This document shows, one piece after another, positions 18,099 to 26,968 of a stretch of DNA of 36,461 nucleotides; positions within the stretch are counted from its first letter, which is position 1, and each line of letters begins with the position of its first letter. Made by a program: the position numbers and the translations under genes. Location of the stretch: contig JADYZD010000294.1 of assembly GCA_020853295.1 (NCBI GenBank), forward strand, positions 1 through 36,461, read 5' to 3'. The stretch comes from Bacteroidia bacterium (GTDB taxonomy: Bacteria; Bacteroidota; Bacteroidia; NS11-12g; UBA955). The notes beneath the pieces were generated by a model. The model was not told where the DNA came from. It did not search any database and saw only the letters and a program-made list of their open reading frames with translations.

Positions 18099-18710
18099 TT
18101 AAAGTTTCCCTTTTCCTTGGCGAATTAATACAGGTTCATCACCAGTGCAATCTACAACTGTGCTGGGTTCAAAACCACCAGGTCCGTCGTCCACGAACAA
18201 ATCAATCGTTTCAAAAAAGCGGTTTTCAATTTCTTCAGGTTCTGCAAAATATTGTAACATATCATCCTCACTATGGAGTGATGAACACACCAAGGGTTCT
18301 CCCAATTGTTTGATTACTTCAAGCAAGAAGGGTTCATCTGGAATTCGAATGCCCACAGTTTGTCGTCGGTTTTCATACCCCCTGAATTTGCGCACATTGG
18401 CTTTGAAAATAAAGGTAAAGGGCCCTGGCAGCACAGTTTTCATGAGCCTAAAAACAGAGGTGGGGTAGGAAAGTGTGAATTCCGACACCATTTCATAATC
18501 GCTGCAGATTAGGCTCAGGTTGGCTTGAGATGGTTTTTTGCCCACCAATTTGCACAATTTTTCAATGCCCTTATTGCTGCTAAATGCGCAGGCCATGGTG
18601 TAAACGGCATCGGTAGGGAAAATACCCACATGCCCGTTTTTTAATGATTTTACAATTTCGTAAATCTCATTTGAAGGTAAATAATGCGATTCTGCCCTGA
18701 ACACCTGCAC
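18099..18710 (-). CDS. L-threonylcarbamoyladenylate synthase-like protein (Sua5/YciO/YrdC family), probable GTG start
   Basis: GHVGIFPTDAVYTMACAFSSNKGIEKLCKLVGKKPSQANLSLIC...LPGPFTFIFKA...VGIRIPDEPFLLEVIKQLGEPLVCSSLH. The track ORF (to 18860) overlaps the divergent gene. There is no internal ATG before the conserved core, and GTG lies at 18710 and 18704. Confidence 0.85.
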   Translation of the reverse strand: MQVFRAESHYLPSNEIYEIVKSLKNGHVGIFPTDAVYTMACAFSSNKGIEKLCKLVGKKPSQANLSLICSDYEMVSEFTLSYPTSVFRLMKTVLPGPFTFIFKANVRKFRGYENRRQTVGIRIPDEPFLLEVIKQLGEPLVCSSLHSEDDMLQYFAEPEEIENRFFETIDLFVDDGPGGFEPSTVVDCTGDEPVLIRQGKGKL

Positions 18711-18714
18711 CTTA

Positions 18715-18722
18715 CAAAGATA
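18715..18722 (-). promoter_or_regulatory. Candidate -7 box TATCTTTG for the Sua5/YciO/YrdC gene
   Basis: TAnnTTTG on the minus strand, ending 4 nt before the GTG at 18710. Confidence 0.45.
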
Positions 18723-18770
18723 CAAAGTTTGATTTGGTAGAAAATTGTAACTTTTTATATTTCCATCTCG

Positions 18771-18778
18771 TACATTTG
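18771..18778 (+). promoter_or_regulatory. Candidate -7 box TACATTTG for the divergent T9SS gene
   Basis: TAnnTTTG match with a TTG at 18745-18747 (23-nt spacing). ATG is at 18796. Confidence 0.5.
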
Positions 18779-18795
18779 TATATACCATAAATAAT

Positions 18796-19881
18796 ATGAA
18801 GAAAATAGTACTACTTTCAGCATTCTCTTTTGCCCTTTCGGCGTACTCCCAAATTACCATAAACCGCAGCCATGTTGTAGAAACAGGCTATGGTGTAAAC
18901 TATGCAAGCGATACAAATTCTTATCCGCTTCCAGATTTAGGTGCCAATAAAACTTGGGATTTTACAGGATTAAAAAAGGTCGATCCTTATGTAATGTCTT
19001 TTGGTCACAATTCATGGTACCCGGGTTACCAAAGTTTCCCCAGTGCTACCCATGCATTTTTAGATGATCCTTCGGATAGCTTTTATCAATTTGCAGAAAT
19101 ATCTGAATCCAAAGTAAAATTGCTCGGCAGTTCAGAAGTGTATTTGGGTGAAGTGGAAACCAATAATTTTAGCATGACTTTATTGAATTTTCCCACACAA
19201 TTTGGCAATAGTTGGACTGATGCTTCAACGGAAATTACACCTCCTGATTATATAGGCTATGATGTGGATGGTGCTGGACCTTTGCCGGCTCTGGATTCTG
19301 TGAGATTTTCAGTTACCCAAAATATGAATTCAAAAGTGGAAGGATGGGGTACTTGTAAAACCCCATTGGGCGATTTTAACAGTTTGGCCGTGAAAACCAC
19401 AATCACATTTTCATTTAAACCCCAAATGAAATTGGGTAAAAATTGGATTACCATTCCCAAAGGTATTTTGGATTCGTTGCCCGATTTTGTTCCTCCCAAC
19501 GATACAAGTTATCAATTGATGTGGTGGACGAATGATAAAACAGTGGGTTTTCCATTAATTATAGCTGAATATTCACCTGAAGATCTTGAACTTTCAAATC
19601 CTGAATGGATACACGCAAAAGCAGGTTTTAATGCTGTAGGAAACACCCAAGCCAAATCATTGAACATGTATCCAAATCCTGTGCATGATGTGCTTACAGT
19701 AGCTATGGGCAATCATATTGGAACCATACAAGTAATGGATGCACAAGGCAGGTTAGTATTGGAACAAGAAGGAACTGGCAATGCCCAGGTTTCGGTGAAA
19801 ACACTGACCCCAGGCAATTATTTTGTATCTGTAGTTGCAGATGGCATTCCTGCCCGCAGAATGAAAATAATCAAATATTAA
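18796..19881 (+). CDS. Secreted protein with T9SS type A C-terminal sorting domain
   Basis: Signal peptide MKKIVLLSAFSFALSAYSQ. C-terminus LNMYPNPVHDVLTVAMGN...VMDAQGRLVLEQ...LTPGNYFVSVVADGIPARRMKIIKY. Confidence 0.85.
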   Translation: MKKIVLLSAFSFALSAYSQITINRSHVVETGYGVNYASDTNSYPLPDLGANKTWDFTGLKKVDPYVMSFGHNSWYPGYQSFPSATHAFLDDPSDSFYQFAEISESKVKLLGSSEVYLGEVETNNFSMTLLNFPTQFGNSWTDASTEITPPDYIGYDVDGAGPLPALDSVRFSVTQNMNSKVEGWGTCKTPLGDFNSLAVKTTITFSFKPQMKLGKNWITIPKGILDSLPDFVPPNDTSYQLMWWTNDKTVGFPLIIAEYSPEDLELSNPEWIHAKAGFNAVGNTQAKSLNMYPNPVHDVLTVAMGNHIGTIQVMDAQGRLVLEQEGTGNAQVSVKTLTPGNYFVSVVADGIPARRMKIIKY

Positions 19882-19904
19882 TTTCGATTTATAGAACGCA
19901 AAAG

Positions 19905-19939
19905 AAAAGGCTGTCCATAAAATATGGGTAGCCTTTTTT
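19905..19939 (+). terminator. Rho-independent terminator
   Basis: AAAAGGCTGTCCAT-AAAAT-ATGGGTAGCCTTTT; the stem pairs fully when two G-U wobbles are allowed, with a T run. Lies 24 bp after the 19881 stop. Confidence 0.8.
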
Positions 19940-20053
19940 AATGGATTATTTTAAACAGTATACTTATTGCAATATTGCACACGCAATTGATTCATTTTCT
20001 ACGGTATTCATTGGTTGAAATTCACCATCTAATTTCTCAGAATTGAATTGAAC

Positions 20054-20070
20054 AACCCCGCCGGGGTTGA
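20054..20070. repeat. Small GC-rich palindrome CAACCCC-GCC-GGGGTTG
   Basis: 7-bp stem, the same element as hairpin 1 of the two-hairpin repeats, with a different loop. Confidence 0.8.
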
Positions 20071-20101
20071 ACTTCTCGTTGTCATCTGCTAATGAGTGAA
20101 T

Positions 20102-20116
20102 GACTCCTCAGGAGTC
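20102..20116. repeat. Small palindrome GACTCC-TCA-GGAGTC
   Basis: Perfect inverted repeat in the same intergenic region. Confidence 0.7.
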
Positions 20117-20144
20117 TGTTTTGCATTTGGTTTTATCTGAACGT

Positions 20145-20337
20145 TTTTCCTCCGCCGCGTGACTTGCATCAGGTACCCCTCTCCATGAATGGATTGGATT
20201 TCTGTTACAATAACGGATTAGCTAACTTTACGAATGCGCAACCCCAGCGGGGTTGAACGTTTTTAACAACGCAATGCTACAGGAGGTGTTTGGCGGATAT
20301 TTTGCTGCGCTAGCTTGCAAAATATGTGACAAACCCA
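20145..20337. repeat. Two-hairpin intergenic repeat, copy A
   Basis: Hairpin 1 at 20239-20255 and hairpin 2 at 20288-20334. 20208-20337 matches 20491-20620 with one substitution (20282 G vs 20565 A). Similarity continues less exactly upstream. Confidence 0.93.
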
Positions 20338-20423
20338 GAAACAAAATTTTTTCTATGATGCACCGAAATGGATAAGCAAGCATCACATACCTAAAAATTG
20401 AAAATAGAACTGTGATTTAGCCT

Positions 20424-20620
20424 TTTTCCTTACCCGCTTGACTCACATCAGGCACCCACTCGATGAATGGAGAGGGTAGGATTTCTGCTCCAATAACGGA
20501 TTAGCTAACTTTACGAATGCGCAACCCCAGCGGGGTTGAACGTTTTTAACAACGCAATGCTACAAGAGGTGTTTGGCGGATATTTTGCTGCGCTAGCTTG
20601 CAAAATATGTGACAAACCCA
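20424..20620. repeat. Two-hairpin intergenic repeat, copy B
   Basis: Direct repeat of copy A at an offset of 283 bp. Hairpin 1 at 20522-20538 and hairpin 2 at 20571-20617. Confidence 0.93.
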
Positions 20621-20723
20621 ATCACGAGATCTAAACTAATAACATTAAGGTAAATAGGGCAATCGTTTTTGGCAAAATATGTAACCGAATTCTTATACCA
20701 CATTCAGTACCCCTGCAAGCTTT

Positions 20724-23594
20724 TTAAGGCTGATAAGGTGGCTTACCAGCTGGAGGTACCGCACCTGGAGGGCCTGGAGGCATGCCATGTGGGTGGGATT
20801 GTACTTCAGGTTCCGCACTGCCTTTTTCAAATTTCCTGAAATTGTAGGTAAATGTAAGCATGAAATATTGTGTCAATACCTTTGTGAAATTGTCTTCTAT
20901 ATACGTGGCATTTATCGTGCGGTTTATACTTCTGTTCTGTTTTAAAATATCAAAACAAGACACACGCAATTCACCTGCGTTTTTCTTCAAAAATTTATAC
21001 CCAATTCCCGCATTCCACAACCAAAAATTTTGATTGAAACTGCTACTCAAACCAGTGTAAGCGGTATAAATCACATCACTTGAAAATACTATTTTATTCT
21101 TTAAGATATAATTGATTCTTGCGGTTCCTGTATTGTTAAAATAATTGTTGTTTAATGCAGTTTGTGTGGTGTTTTTGGTGTTGTAATAATTGCTAAAATA
21201 ACCCACAGTAAAATCAATGTTTTCATTGATATTGCTGGCCAAAACCAAACCACCTGATAAATTTTGGGTATTGGATTTGTTTTGCACTTGGTTTACCATT
21301 CCCGGAGTCTCACTATACCCATAGGCACCATTTATATTGGCATTGATTTTTAATTTTTTAATTGGAAATCCATAATTGCCAAATACCTTGCTGTTCCAAT
21401 AGCCTTTTAAATTTGAAGGTTGTATGAATTGTGCACCCCGCAAAGCTGTAAACCCATCAGATATTTGAGTGTCATTTACAATAAACCTTGTTGTGATTGC
21501 TATATAATGGCTGGTTTGGGCACCGCTAATTCCAACAAAAAAACTGCTCATTTTTATAGGATTGCTTTTGTTCCAACTCACATTTAATGCCCTGGCTACT
21601 TCTTGTTTTAAATTTGGATTTCCAGTGCTAAGCAACAATGGATTACTGGTACTGATTACATCTTGTAATTGTGTTACCGATGGTACATTGGTGCTGGTTC
21701 TGAACATTCCCCTTACGTTGGATGTTTTGCTGAATTTCATATTGAAAAACACACGAGGCAATACGGTTTCAAATGTTTTATGAACCTCTGTGCTCACAGG
21801 AAAAACTTGGGTACCATTCAATTGTGCAAATTGGAATCCTGCGCCTGCGCCAATAGAAAGGATTTTGCCACGATAACGATACATAATTCCTGGCTCATGT
21901 GCAGTATAAAGTGTATTGTATTTGTTGCTTAATGTGGTGTCCAATTCTGGCGGAATTCCAATCACTCCAGCACGATTAAATGTGCTTTTATTGTTGTTGT
22001 TTTCACTTTGGTTGAATTTGTAATCTACCTGCAACTGACCCAATTTGCTAATGGGTTCTGTATAGGTAATTCTGCTTCCCCAACTGTTTGTAGGACTGCT
22101 TGATGGTATAAATTGGTCGCTATTAAATGTATCCGCAGGAGCATAACTTTGGTTGATGCTATACACGAAATTTTCGGTAGTTTTTTTATTGATGCTGTAG
22201 TCCCCATTAATAGAAATCGTGCGGCCTTCTTTTTTAAATTTGTGCTTAAACAAAATTTCATTTTTAAGGTTCCATCCCAAACCTGTAGTAAGGGTATTGG
22301 TATTGCTTAAACTCAAAAGCCCTAAAGCAGTGCTATTTATCGCACTTGTTCTCTGACTCTGCTCATTGTTTTGCCAGTTAAAACTCGGAGTGTAAATTAT
22401 GGAATTGGAAGAATCGAACATGTATTCCAATCTCAAACCAAACCTGTGGTTTAACGGTGAGGCATTGATTTCTGAATTTTCATTGTATTGCTGACCCAGT
22501 TCTGTATTCGTGTTGTTGTTGTAATTCCTCAACAATTGCGATTGCTGGTTATTTTGGCTGGCATTAAAAAAATAATTGGCCCCAATGGTAAGTCTTTTGC
22601 CCCATTGGTCATTATAATTCAGTCCCACAGCCTGAGTAGCAGAAATTCCTCCACTTTGGTTGGTTAAGAAATTGTCGGAAGGCGATGAACGTCTGTATCC
22701 ACCAGGACCGCCACCACCTTGGCTAGAGCTGTTGATACCCAATAAATCCTGCGATGAAAAATTTTGGATGTTGATGTTGTTTCCCATACCCAACAAGGAA
22801 ATGCGCCTTTGTGATTTAAAATTGTTGTACACCAGTCCGCTTTGGTAACGGTTATCGGTACCATAACCCGCATATACTTTTCCAAATGTGCCGTTTGATT
22901 TGCCTGTTCTGGTTTTAATATTGATGGATTTCACGCCTTGTCCATCATCAAAACCGGTAAACTGAGCCTGATCACTCATTCGGGTAAAAACTTGTATGCG
23001 GTCTACAATTTCAGCAGGTAAATTGTTCAACGCCGCCTGTGCATCATTGCCAAAGTATTCTTTTCCGTCTAAGGTTACTTTTTTCACTTCTTCTCCCTGA
23101 GCCATGATTTTGCCGTTTTCAACAGTAATTCCGGGCATTTTTTTAATTAAATCGCCAGCGGTGGCATCTGGATTTACTTTATATGCAGCGGCATTGTAAT
23201 CTGTTGTATCGCCGTTTTGTTTTACAGGTGTTACAGCGCCAATAATGGTGGCTGGTCCTGAATTTTTAGCAGAATCGATTAAATATGTAATGCCCAGTGG
23301 ATTCCGACCTGCCACAATATCAACGCTGCGCAATTCACTGGTATAGCCTGGTTTGCTTATACTCAGATAATAACGTCCCTCTCCAAGTCGAATCCGGTAA
23401 TTCCCAGCAGAATCGGAAAGGGTATTGAGCACAATTGCAGTGTCTATGCTATTTACAAGCTTTACATTGGCATTTATTACAGGTTTGGAGGTCGTTTTTT
23501 CCAAAACACTGCCACCTGCACCCGCCTGCGCAAACAATGCGGTTTGTGATAAAAACAATATAGAGAAAAGCGCAAGAAGCCTAAATCGTAACAT
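20724..23594 (-). CDS. Outer membrane beta-barrel family protein with N-terminal carboxypeptidase-regulatory-like domain and TonB-receptor-like plug
   Basis: Signal peptide MLRFRLLALFSILFLSQTALFAQ; GSVLEKTTSKPVINANVKLVN (CarboxypepD_reg-like); YKVNPDATAGDLIKKMPGITVENGKIMAQGEEVKKVTLDGKEYFGND (plug-like). Pro/Gly-rich tail HPHGMPPGPPGAVPPAGKPPYQP. The start is set at the internal Met because upstream codons overlap a terminator. Confidence 0.88.
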   Translation of the reverse strand: MLRFRLLALFSILFLSQTALFAQAGAGGSVLEKTTSKPVINANVKLVNSIDTAIVLNTLSDSAGNYRIRLGEGRYYLSISKPGYTSELRSVDIVAGRNPLGITYLIDSAKNSGPATIIGAVTPVKQNGDTTDYNAAAYKVNPDATAGDLIKKMPGITVENGKIMAQGEEVKKVTLDGKEYFGNDAQAALNNLPAEIVDRIQVFTRMSDQAQFTGFDDGQGVKSINIKTRTGKSNGTFGKVYAGYGTDNRYQSGLVYNNFKSQRRISLLGMGNNINIQNFSSQDLLGINSSSQGGGGPGGYRRSSPSDNFLTNQSGGISATQAVGLNYNDQWGKRLTIGANYFFNASQNNQQSQLLRNYNNNTNTELGQQYNENSEINASPLNHRFGLRLEYMFDSSNSIIYTPSFNWQNNEQSQRTSAINSTALGLLSLSNTNTLTTGLGWNLKNEILFKHKFKKEGRTISINGDYSINKKTTENFVYSINQSYAPADTFNSDQFIPSSSPTNSWGSRITYTEPISKLGQLQVDYKFNQSENNNNKSTFNRAGVIGIPPELDTTLSNKYNTLYTAHEPGIMYRYRGKILSIGAGAGFQFAQLNGTQVFPVSTEVHKTFETVLPRVFFNMKFSKTSNVRGMFRTSTNVPSVTQLQDVISTSNPLLLSTGNPNLKQEVARALNVSWNKSNPIKMSSFFVGISGAQTSHYIAITTRFIVNDTQISDGFTALRGAQFIQPSNLKGYWNSKVFGNYGFPIKKLKINANINGAYGYSETPGMVNQVQNKSNTQNLSGGLVLASNINENIDFTVGYFSNYYNTKNTTQTALNNNYFNNTGTARINYILKNKIVFSSDVIYTAYTGLSSSFNQNFWLWNAGIGYKFLKKNAGELRVSCFDILKQNRSINRTINATYIEDNFTKVLTQYFMLTFTYNFRKFEKGSAEPEVQSHPHGMPPGPPGAVPPAGKPPYQP

Positions 23595-23614
23595 TCCACC
23601 TGTTATAAGCAAAA

Positions 23615-23641
23615 AAAGCACCGAACTGTTCTCGGTGCTTT
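23615..23641 (-). terminator. Rho-independent terminator of the SPFH-NfeD operon
   Basis: Perfect 10-bp stem AAAGCACCGA-ACTGTTC-TCGGTGCTTT flanked by A7 on the left (T7 on the minus strand). Lies directly downstream of the nfeD-like stop at 23674. Confidence 0.8.
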
Positions 23642-23673
23642 CTTTTTATGAAATTTTGCATTTTTTTTTACAA

Positions 23674-24102
23674 CTATGCTTTGGTAACGATTAAAACAAT
23701 TCCATCCAGTTGTTGCACAACTGCGGTGTCACCCGCCTCTATGGGTTGTTCGTCGTTGGACTTGGCATACCAATCTGCGCCTTTGTAATTTACCCGACCT
23801 TTTCCATTTACCGGAATGGTTTCAATTACCTGTACTTTTTGTCCACGGTGTTCCTGATACAAATCCCCAGAACCTTTTCCGAATATTTGTACCAATTTTT
23901 TTCGAAACAGTACCAAGCCCAGGGTGGAAACAACAGCAAATACCACCCATTGCCAAGTAGGATCGGGCAATATCCCCATCCAAATAAGCATACCGGTGAT
24001 GAGTGCCGCAGCACCCACAAAAAGGATGAAAAAGGTGCCGAACAAAAGGTCGGCGATTACCATGATCAATCCGGCAATCAGCCAAATGGTTTCTATATTC
24101 AC
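23674..24102 (-). CDS. NfeD family membrane protein
   Basis: 142 aa with N-terminal TM helices (IADLLFGTFFILFVGAAALITGMLIWMG) and a C-terminal OB-fold-like region (GQKVQVIETIPVNGKGRVNYKGADWYAKS). Overlaps the upstream SPFH gene by 4 bp. Confidence 0.85.
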   Translation of the reverse strand: MNIETIWLIAGLIMVIADLLFGTFFILFVGAAALITGMLIWMGILPDPTWQWVVFAVVSTLGLVLFRKKLVQIFGKGSGDLYQEHRGQKVQVIETIPVNGKGRVNYKGADWYAKSNDEQPIEAGDTAVVQQLDGIVLIVTKA

Positions 24103-25019
24103 TTTTCTACGTTGTTTTGGTTTTTGATAACACCCATTGCAGCGGTTATCATACTGCCCATATCTGCAAAATTTGCAGGTAAAATCATGGTATTGGTGGA
24201 TTTCGCGAGTTTGCCGTATTGGTCAACCAAGTTTTCAGCTACCCTTAATTGCACAGCTTCCATACCCCCTTTTTCACTCAGAGATGAGGCAACTGCGCGG
24301 ATACCATCAGCGGTAGCCATGGCCACTGCACGTATGGCTTCTGCTTCACCTTCAGCTTGGTTAATTTGCAACTGTCTTTGGCCTTCAGATTCCAAAACCA
24401 CTTTTTGTTTTTGTCCTTCTGCCATGTTAATCGCACTTTGTTTTTCGCCCTCAGATTGCAAAATCACTGCCCGTTTTTCGCGTTCAGCTTGCATTTGTTT
24501 TTCCATGGCCATCAATACGGTTTTGGGTGGTGTAATGTTTTTGATTTCATACCTCAAAGTTTTCACACCCCAACCTATGGATGCCTCGTCAATTGCAGAA
24601 ACAATCGCAGAGTTGATGTTGCCACGTTCTTCAAATGTTTTGTCCAGATCTATTCGGCCAATTTCGCTACGCATAATGGTTTGGGCCAATTGAATTACAG
24701 CAAATTTATAGTTGGCAATACCATAAGAAGCCCTCATGGCATCAACTACTTGAAGGAACACCACACCATCTACCGCCATTTGCACGTTGTCTTTGGTAAT
24801 ACACACTTGCTCTGGTATGTCCATTGCAATCTCTTTCAACGAATGCTTGTAAGCCACATTGTCGAAAAATGGAATGATAAAGTTAATGCCGGGTTGCAAC
24901 ACCTCTTTAAATTTACCCAAGCGCTGCACTACGTAGGCCGATTGTTGAGGGACTACCTTAATGGATTTAAAGATGATGATAATGGCCAAAACGGCGAGAA
25001 TAATGGGAAAGTATGGCAT
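24099..25019 (-). CDS. SPFH/Band 7 domain protein (paraslipin/QmcA-like)
   Basis: N-terminal TM, then KVVPQQSAYVVQRLGKFKEVLQPGINFIIPFFDNV...MDIPEQVCITKDNVQMAVDGVVFLQVVDA...RSEIGRIDLDKTFEERGNINSAIVSAIDEASIGWGVKTLRYEIKNITPPK. Confidence 0.95.
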   Translation of the reverse strand: MPYFPIILAVLAIIIIFKSIKVVPQQSAYVVQRLGKFKEVLQPGINFIIPFFDNVAYKHSLKEIAMDIPEQVCITKDNVQMAVDGVVFLQVVDAMRASYGIANYKFAVIQLAQTIMRSEIGRIDLDKTFEERGNINSAIVSAIDEASIGWGVKTLRYEIKNITPPKTVLMAMEKQMQAEREKRAVILQSEGEKQSAINMAEGQKQKVVLESEGQRQLQINQAEGEAEAIRAVAMATADGIRAVASSLSEKGGMEAVQLRVAENLVDQYGKLAKSTNTMILPANFADMGSMITAAMGVIKNQNNVEK

Positions 25020-25146
25020 GGTATTTTTTTAGTACAATATTAGCATACTTTGGGGTTTTTCCAAATGGCTTATCGATATCCGTGGAGAAATAACTGATTA
25101 AAAGTGAACGCATTTAATGCCGATATTTGCAACCATATTATAAAAA

Positions 25147-26190
25147 ATGCATTTTCCACAAATCAAATTCAACCGTTTATTTTTGGCTTGTTTGGCAATT
25201 GCCGCCGCGGGTTGTGTAAATCAAAAGAAATTCATTTCTGTAAGAATAGTACACGACAAAAGTGTGCCTGTTACGCCAGGTGCTGCAATTCCTTTTGGGG
25301 TGGTGGCCGTAAATGAAATCAATGAAAAGATTGCTACCAAAGGCTATTTGGGAGGCAAATACAAATTGTCGCACTACAAAACGGAAATTTCAGGCGGATG
25401 GATAGAAGGCAGCAATTTGCACATCGATACTACCGACAACCGCGACATCAACCGCAATTTAAAGGTGGTGGTTTGGCCTGAGAAACGCGATTCGTTGCGC
25501 GACAGTGTGGTAATTCGATTTACTTATGAAGGTCCCATTATGTGGGATTTTAGCGGGGAAAAAGGCAAAGACGGTGATTCAAAAAGCGCAAGAATTGCCC
25601 CAGTAAGGGTAGGGGGTACGGCAATCGTCAATGGCCGAAACGGTGATAATGCAGGGCCAGGAAGCAGCATATCGGATATTGTCCTCACTGTGAAGCTGGT
25701 CCAAGATCCTGTTTTCTTTGCCAATAACGGATTTCATGCCTATTCGGTAGAAATGAAAACGGTAGAAGGCGATTATTCCAGATTTACCTATATGGCCGAA
25801 AACCGCAGCAAATTGACCATACTTTGCAATGGTGGAAGCGGTGGTGATGGGGGCAATGGCGGTGCCGGTGCACCTGGTCGTGATGGAGATGGGGTGAAAT
25901 TTGCAGGTGATGGCACCAATGGTGGCGATGGAGGTGCGGGTGGCAATGGTGGCGACGGTGCCAATGTAACCATCTATTTGGATTCCTCTGCTCAAGCATT
26001 TCTCAAATACCTCGATATTCAGAACCAAGGAGGCAGCGGCGGTCGTGGCGGCTCTGGCGGTCGTGGCGGTGCTGGCGGCACCAACCCAAATGGCAGCAGG
26101 GGTAGAGACGGCCTTTCTGGTTCCAATGGCTTAAACGGCAGCAATGGCCGCAATGGCGATAAACCCAGGGTGGTGTTGGTGGATAGGTGA
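25147..26190 (+). CDS. Lipoprotein with glycine-rich collagen-like C-terminal segments
   Basis: Lipobox LACLAIAAAGC. GGSGGDGGNGGAGAPGRDGDG..GGDGGAGGNGGDG and GGSGGRGGSGGRGGAGG..GSRGRDGLSGSNGLNGSNGRNGD. Confidence 0.8.
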   Translation: MHFPQIKFNRLFLACLAIAAAGCVNQKKFISVRIVHDKSVPVTPGAAIPFGVVAVNEINEKIATKGYLGGKYKLSHYKTEISGGWIEGSNLHIDTTDNRDINRNLKVVVWPEKRDSLRDSVVIRFTYEGPIMWDFSGEKGKDGDSKSARIAPVRVGGTAIVNGRNGDNAGPGSSISDIVLTVKLVQDPVFFANNGFHAYSVEMKTVEGDYSRFTYMAENRSKLTILCNGGSGGDGGNGGAGAPGRDGDGVKFAGDGTNGGDGGAGGNGGDGANVTIYLDSSAQAFLKYLDIQNQGGSGGRGGSGGRGGAGGTNPNGSRGRDGLSGSNGLNGSNGRNGDKPRVVLVDR

Positions 26191-26203
26191 GTAGGAAGAC
26201 GAA

Positions 26204-26256
26204 AGTTTATAGTTTATAGTTTATAGTTGACAGTTTATAGTTGACAGTTAATAGTT
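26204..26256. repeat. Heptamer-period short tandem repeat (AGTTTAT/AGTTGAC)
   Basis: Reads agtttat|agtttat|agtttat|agttgac|agtttat|agttgac|agttaat|agttcat, just after the 26190 stop. Same family as 16422-16488. Confidence 0.9.
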
Positions 26257-26284
26257 CATTTTATGAAAAATTAAACCGATAAAT

Positions 26285-26968
26285 ATGAAGTACTTTTATT
26301 CAATATTATTATTGGTTATTTCACAAACAGAATGCTTTTCACAAAAGAGCATTACTATTTATCAAGATAGTTTAAATTTTGTTGAAATTAGTCCAAAAGA
26401 TGAATTTATTCAAGTTCAATGCACCATGTTTGGTAAAATGTGCAGAATGGAAATCGGTCCTGATTATATACATAGTCAAAATTCAATACTCACATTTCAT
26501 ATGGATTATGAAGACATCAATAGGAACTATTTTATTGCTCCTGCTACTTATTACAACGATAATGGAATTAGAAAAGATACAATTCCTGTTGACTTTAAAA
26601 TCAAAACGCCCAAAATATCATCTGACAGCTCGGTTCAAATTGCATTAGGTGCAAATATGATTACTGTAGATCACGATTTTATTTCAATTTTATATAATAA
26701 TTGGTATCTCCAATCAATAAATGAGAATATAGCATTATCTGCACTAATTCACCATAAAAGTGATAAAATTAATTTCATAGTGATACAACCTGCATTTAAT
26801 GATTCAAACAGTAATTTATTTGTTATTTGGGTAAACGTAAAAGTTGGGGTACGAATGTCTAGCGCAAAAATCAGGATAGAATGCCAAAACCCATATAATA
26901 CGAAAAGAAAAGTACACAATTTAAAAATTCATAAACGCAAGGGTAAGCGCACAAAGGTATATTTTTAA
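26285..26968 (+). CDS. Hypothetical secreted protein
   Basis: 227-aa ORF with signal peptide MKYFYSILLLVISQTECFSQ. No family recognised. Confidence 0.6.
   Translation: MKYFYSILLLVISQTECFSQKSITIYQDSLNFVEISPKDEFIQVQCTMFGKMCRMEIGPDYIHSQNSILTFHMDYEDINRNYFIAPATYYNDNGIRKDTIPVDFKIKTPKISSDSSVQIALGANMITVDHDFISILYNNWYLQSINENIALSALIHHKSDKINFIVIQPAFNDSNSNLFVIWVNVKVGVRMSSAKIRIECQNPYNTKRKVHNLKIHKRKGKRTKVYF

Noticed and set aside
18093-18110. Hairpin GGGAAA..TTTCCC between the convergent 18076 and 18099 stops as a terminator
   Set aside because: Only about 6 bp, AU-rich, overlaps the Sua5/YciO/YrdC stop codon and has a weak T tract. Not strong enough to call.
23710-24693. 327-aa plus-strand ORF antisense to the NfeD and SPFH genes
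   Set aside because: Composition is unlike a real protein, and it lies entirely opposite two strongly recognised family members with intact frames.
25788-25973. Pro/His-rich antisense ORFs opposite the Gly-rich lipoprotein (25784-25999, 25788-25973)
   Set aside because: They are the direct complement of glycine codon repeats, so they are a composition artefact.
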